The notes under the pieces were generated by a model that saw only the letters and a program-made list of their open reading frames with translations, was not told the origin of the DNA and did no database searches. Shown here in pieces: positions 60,642 through 64,000 of a stretch of 64,000 nucleotides of DNA (the stretch's first letter is position 1; every line of letters begins with the position of its first letter). The translations under genes and the position numbers were made by a program. Source of the DNA: an uncultured Rothia sp. (GTDB taxonomy: Bacteria; Actinomycetota; Actinomycetes; Actinomycetales; Micrococcaceae); the NCBI GenBank assembly GCA_946221065.1, contig CAMIIO010000008.1:1-64000 (forward strand). Direction: 5' to 3'.

Positions 60642-61448
60642 ATGATTAAGCTGATCGCCAGCGATTTAGACGGTACGGTATTGGACGAGGATTTTCATAT
60701 TCGTCCGCGAACTCTGCGTGCCCTTGAACTAGCGGCGGAGGCAGGGATTGACGTGGTTTTTGTGACTGGTCGCCCGCACCGCTGGCTCAATCCGTTGCGC
60801 GATCAGCTTGACCACAGCGCCTTTGCAATCTGCTCTAATGGGGCGGTGCTGTACCACCTGGGCGAGGACCGGGTGGTACACACCGAACTGACCGATATGG
60901 CGCAGGTGGCGGCGGTTCACCCCGTACTGGAATCCGAGTTCCCGGACGCCTCATTTATTCTGGAGACTCTAGATACCGTCTACTTGCAGGGTCCGTATGA
61001 ATACGGGCCGGCGCTAGATAATGCGGTGTTGGTAGAGGGAGATTTTGATGAGGTACTTACCCGTAGTGACGGCGTGGTGAAGTACCTGATGAAGGTGGAC
61101 GGTGCGGATCCCGAGGGCATTTTTGAGCGGACCCTTCCGCTGGTGGAACAGCATTTAGCGCTCACGGTGGGTATTAACGGCGTTCCCCTCATGGAAATGG
61201 CGCGGCGTGGAGTTCACAAGGGAAAAACCTTGGCGGATTTTGCTTCCGAATGCGGTATCAAACCGAGCGAGGTAGTTGCCTTTGGCGATATGCCCAATGA
61301 CCTGGAGATGTTGCAGTGGGCGGGGCAGGGGTACGCGATGGCTTCCGGTTCACCGCGGCTTATTAGGGCTGTGGGAAGAACCTGCGGGGCATTTGAGGAC
61401 GACGGCGTGGCGCAGGTGATTGAACAAATTGTGCATGAACAAGGGTAG
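60642..61448 (+). CDS. HAD-superfamily Cof-type phosphatase
   Basis: 268 aa. ASDLDGTVLDED is the nucleophile motif, FVTGRPH motif II, HKGKTLADFA carries the Lys, and VVAFGDMPNDLEML motif IV; the cap is type IIB. Such enzymes dephosphorylate sugar phosphates or cofactors such as FMN. Second gene after the PEBP-like one. Confidence 0.92.
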   Translation: MIKLIASDLDGTVLDEDFHIRPRTLRALELAAEAGIDVVFVTGRPHRWLNPLRDQLDHSAFAICSNGAVLYHLGEDRVVHTELTDMAQVAAVHPVLESEFPDASFILETLDTVYLQGPYEYGPALDNAVLVEGDFDEVLTRSDGVVKYLMKVDGADPEGIFERTLPLVEQHLALTVGINGVPLMEMARRGVHKGKTLADFASECGIKPSEVVAFGDMPNDLEMLQWAGQGYAMASGSPRLIRAVGRTCGAFEDDGVAQVIEQIVHEQG

Positions 61449-61542
61449 TTTTCCCGTAAACGGTGGAGATGTGCCCTAAAAAGTCGTTCTCAATTAACTA
61501 AAAATCGAACTTAAGTTACCGGCTGGTAGGTAGGGTGGAGGT

Positions 61543-62382
61543 ATGGCTTTACCTCGCAGACCGCAACACCCTTATACCCCTTGCGAACCCTACGCTCACC
61601 GCGGCTTTCACCAAGACGTTCCCGAAAACACTCTCGAAGCCATCCAGGCTGCCGCCAATCTCGGCGTGCGCTGGATGGAAATTGACGTGCGCACCACCGC
61701 CGACGGCGTCGTCATCGTCTTTCACGACGAAGACCTAAAGCGCCTTGCCGGAAAGCGCGGCAGAATTGCCGAAAAAATCTGGGCAGAGGTGCAAAAGATT
61801 GAACTGCCCGGCGGAATCAAAATTCCCTCACTGAAACAGACACTGGCTCAATTTCCGGAGCTCTACTTCAATATTGACGTGAAAGATGTCGGTTCTGTCG
61901 CTGCTCTTCCTGCCGTCATTGCTCGGGCCAGTGCGGAGAAGCGAGTGCGGGTAGCATCGTTCTCGGAGAAGCGTCGCACTCCCACCGTTCGGGCGATTAA
62001 TAAGCTGGTATCCGGCACTCGCGTGCGGGCGAGTTCTTCCGAACTTTATACCTTTGTTTTTTGGGCGTGCGCTCACTGGGCGCCGTCGGCATGGCACCCG
62101 GTTATGCGTGTACTTGGGCTATTTTGGGAGCCTTTTGACGCGCTACAGGTGCCGAAAACCTACCGTGTGCTGGGACGAGAAGTGGCGGTAGTAACCCGGG
62201 AGTTTGTGGACTTTGCGCACCGGCATAACAAGACGGTGCAGGTGTGGACTATTGACGAAGCACAGCAGATGCGCGAACTGATTCGGTTGGGCGTGGATGG
62301 GATCGTGACGAATCGATCCGATGCGCTGGTGAAGGTGCTCGACGAGGTCGAGCGGGGTAGGGATGAAGAATCCGGAGACTAA
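61543..62382 (+). CDS. Glycerophosphodiester phosphodiesterase
   Basis: 279 aa. AHRGFHQDVPENTLEA and EIDVRTTADGVVIVFHDEDL have the catalytic His pair and metal acids; VWTIDEAQQMRELIRLGVDGI is the C-terminal strand block. It cleaves glycerophosphodiesters to glycerol-3-phosphate and an alcohol; no signal peptide, so it acts in the cytosol. GGTGGAGGT lies just before the ATG. Confidence 0.92.
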   Translation: MALPRRPQHPYTPCEPYAHRGFHQDVPENTLEAIQAAANLGVRWMEIDVRTTADGVVIVFHDEDLKRLAGKRGRIAEKIWAEVQKIELPGGIKIPSLKQTLAQFPELYFNIDVKDVGSVAALPAVIARASAEKRVRVASFSEKRRTPTVRAINKLVSGTRVRASSSELYTFVFWACAHWAPSAWHPVMRVLGLFWEPFDALQVPKTYRVLGREVAVVTREFVDFAHRHNKTVQVWTIDEAQQMRELIRLGVDGIVTNRSDALVKVLDEVERGRDEESGD

Positions 62383-62519
62383 AATTTAAGAGTCTCAGGC
62401 TTTTCTCAACTTATCTCAACTTTCTTGCCAGGTGGATGCGGTTAGTTAGTCATAACGGTTCGAGAGGACCTTTGCTGAATAAGCGAAATGTGTGTGAGAG
62501 ATTCTTTATGGGAATCAGG

Positions 62520-62545
62520 ATGGCCAGGCTGGGGAGCCTGGCCAT
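62520..62545. terminator. Hairpin between convergent genes
   Basis: Perfect 11-bp arms ATGGCCAGGCT/AGCCTGGCCAT around GGGG, 18 bp from the stop of the protease gene. The T-runs are weak on both sides. Confidence 0.6.
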
Positions 62546-62563
62546 TCGCTTTAAGGTGCTTTC

Positions 62564-63334
62564 TTAGATCCCGCTAATTGATTTAATCCATGCGCGATGG
62601 TATTTGATATTCGCGTAATATACCGTTTGTTTTTTGTCTGCGCCAGGGTCATCGACATCTCCCATGGAACATACTCCCACCACTTGGTTATTAATTACCA
62701 AGGGACCTCCTGAATCCCCATGGTTAGCGGCACCATCGATGCCTTTGAGATAAATAGAAGGCCCTCCATAGAGGTCTACATCGGCACCAATTACTTGATT
62801 TCTTGCCTTGTATTGATACCAGGAATATTCTTTGTTAGCTCTGAGTCCAAAACCGATAATGGTTCCAATATCTCCTGCTTTGGGTAAATAATTGCCATCT
62901 AAACTAACCGGAGCTATCGTGCGTATAGGCGAAGATAATTCAAGTAAAGCAACATCTCCGTGTGGGGATACATGAGCGTTTTTGACGGGAATTGTAGTAC
63001 CCGGAAACTCTTTGGTTGTTCCAGTTGCAACCGATATATTGGTAATACGATCTTTAGGATCTGCACAGTGGCGAGCCGTGAGAACCCAGCGTTGACCGAT
63101 TAGACTTCCGCTACATTCAAATTCTTCATTATCTATCTGGAATCGAACTTGTACAACATTGGAAGCGTAACTACGCTCTCCCGCGATGATTCGTTCATTG
63201 TTTTGGGAAAGAGCGGTATTGGAATAGGCTAATGAGCTTGTATTTTCAACAGGGTTTGCCTGGGCAGCTACCGGTGTAAAGAGCGCAAATCCTATGCAGG
63301 AAGAGGCGAGTAAACCCGTTAACAATTTTTTCAT
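62564..63334 (-). CDS. Secreted trypsin-like serine protease
   Basis: 256-aa secreted S1 protease. Signal peptide MKKLLTGLLASSCIGFALF with a cut near AQANP; IIAGERSYAS is the activation-site region; triad His in VLTARHCAD, Asp in PHGDVALLEL, Ser in NHGDSGGPLV. Two likely disulfides. The gene is clearly more AT-rich than its neighbours and codons differ, which suggests acquisition or weak expression selection. Start ATG with GAAAGA upstream. Probably acts on host or competitor proteins. Confidence 0.9.
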   Translation of the reverse strand: MKKLLTGLLASSCIGFALFTPVAAQANPVENTSSLAYSNTALSQNNERIIAGERSYASNVVQVRFQIDNEEFECSGSLIGQRWVLTARHCADPKDRITNISVATGTTKEFPGTTIPVKNAHVSPHGDVALLELSSPIRTIAPVSLDGNYLPKAGDIGTIIGFGLRANKEYSWYQYKARNQVIGADVDLYGGPSIYLKGIDGAANHGDSGGPLVINNQVVGVCSMGDVDDPGADKKQTVYYANIKYHRAWIKSISGI

Positions 63335-63378
63335 CGGAATCTTTCTATACTAAGGAGAAAAAGGGTAGATCTTCTAGA

Positions 63379-63406
63379 AGTGTAATAATACGTTTTGACT
63401 AGTCAA
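63379..63406 (-). promoter_or_regulatory. Promoter and operator-like palindrome of the protease gene
   Basis: On the minus strand TTGACT (63401-63406) and TACACT (63379-63384) are 16 bp apart. The palindrome TTTGACTAGTCAAA (63394-63407) covers the -35, and CTTCTAGAAG (63371-63380) the start region. Confidence 0.45.
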
Positions 63407-63557
63407 AGCCAGGTTATCCCTATTTTGTGGACATGTTCAATACTTTTGGGGAAAGTATAGGAAAAATTTTTAAACCCGTGGAAAACCCCACCCCAGGAAC
63501 TGAGAAGTCAAGAGGACGAATGTGAATTTTAGGTATATAACTATACTGGAAATAACG

Positions 63558-63600
63558 TAGGGGGATGTTTGGTGTTTAAATAACACCAAACATCCCCCTA
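63558..63600. terminator. Hairpin after the truncated peptidase gene
   Basis: Perfect 19-bp arms (63558-63576 and 63582-63600; TAGGGGGATGTTTGGTGTT and complement) with a 5-nt loop, 25 nt after the stop of the minus-strand gene. The 291-bp region 63335-63625 holds no other gene. Confidence 0.75.
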
Positions 63601-63625
63601 GGCTATCTAAATACTTCTTCAGCCC

Positions 63626-64000
63626 CTATTCCTGACCAAACAAGCCAGTGTCAGGAGAACATGTAACATCATCATCAGGGAGGGTTCCCTTCACTAAATA
63701 ATCGCTACGTACATCATCTACGCACTGAGATAAACCTAGCGCCCCATGCCCAAAACCATTTTCTACGCTGACTAAACGAGAAGTGGGCAATGTACGATGA
63801 TAGGTCTTAGCCCCTAGATATGGAGTAGCAGGATCATGCTCAGTACCAATGATGAGGACGGGAACAGACGTTGGAATGTTAAAAGGTCCGGTATATACTC
63901 CAGAACCTTTCACTGGCCAGTGAGAGCAAACACTAGACTGCCAGTTCCAGAGCTGACCAAAACCACCAGTATCTCCCCAAGCGCGGTCATCGGTTTTGAT
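63626..64000 (-). CDS. Alpha/beta hydrolase, TAP-like C-terminus (cut by window edge)
   Basis: The C-terminal 124 residues of a secreted tripeptidyl-aminopeptidase-like hydrolase; the 5' part lies beyond the window. Seen: VCSHWPV, VPVLIIGTEHDPATPY with the triad Asp, and NGFGHGALGLSQCVDD with the His, followed by the DDVTCSPDTGLF tail of the TAP-like domain. The frame is open to the last base, so the GTG at 63913 is not the start. Cysteine pairs suggest it is exported. It is AT-rich like the adjacent protease. Confidence 0.85.
   Translation of the reverse strand: MKTDDRAWGDTGGFGQLWNWQSSVCSHWPVKGSGVYTGPFNIPTSVPVLIIGTEHDPATPYLGAKTYHRTLPTSRLVSVENGFGHGALGLSQCVDDVRSDYLVKGTLPDDDVTCSPDTGLFGQE

Overview
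The window looks like chromosome from a moderately high-GC actinobacterium of the Micrococcaceae, most likely Rothia. This is judged from the protein repertoire (FprA-type reductase, GuaB1, an Ltp-family protein, a long GapB-type GAPDH, a DUF6457-FdhD-YdeP block), from frequent GTG/TTG starts, and from a DtxR-type iron box. No database search was possible, so the genus is an inference. I see no prophage, insertion sequence, integrase, CRISPR array or rRNA.

Layout. 1-1480: zinc alcohol dehydrogenase. 1498-9875: two-subunit AddA/AddB-like helicase-nuclease and an M48 membrane protease. 10128-13104: acetate kinase and phosphotransacetylase (acetyl-CoA to acetate with ATP gain). 13431-18829: thiamine-binding-like protein, GNAT, spermidine-synthase-like protein and an unrecognised three-gene operon. 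18943-24132: Ltp-like protein, YchJ-like protein, NCS2 purine permease, two lipoproteins and an iron-regulated DUF2218 gene. 24220-27361: YgiB-like lipoprotein, YgiC-like ATP-grasp ligase and an APC permease. 27403-30513: Crp/Fnr regulator, stand-alone metal-binding domain and a P1B metal ATPase with two FNR-like boxes. 30799-39195: FprA, secreted lipase, GuaB1, FAD sugar-lactone oxidase, class 1A dihydroorotate dehydrogenase and universal stress protein. 39749-40128: tRNA-Glu/Asp/Phe operon. 40272-42917: DJ-1/Hsp31 protein, DUF2975-HTH pair and exonuclease III. 43168-47398: a compact Pel-like exopolysaccharide locus. 47492-52171: acyl-CoA hydrolase, DUF6457, FdhD and a YdeP-type molybdoenzyme. 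52320-57155: a stand-alone type II fatty-acid/polyketide-like cluster (Sfp, ACP, FabG, MaoC, SDR, KS). 57294-62382: GapB, PfkB kinase, PEBP, HAD phosphatase and GDPD. 62564-64000: secreted trypsin-like protease and a truncated secreted peptidase.

The most distinctive feature is at the gene ends. Recurrent families of long palindromes sit just after stop codons. The clearest (family A) has eight copies, each exactly 60 bp, always on the strand of the preceding gene and followed by a T-tract. A second family (B, three copies) has constant outer arms around a different inner hairpin in each copy. Families C (two copies) and D (three copies) overlap or closely follow stop codons. They read as a genome-specific set of intrinsic terminators or 3'-end elements.

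The best candidates for an undescribed protein system are the Pel-like locus without the usual PelD/E/A genes, the orphan KS-ACP cluster whose reductase and dehydratase have altered catalytic residues, the Crp/Fnr-linked metal ATPase with a CPG motif, and the unrecognised operon at 16096-18829.
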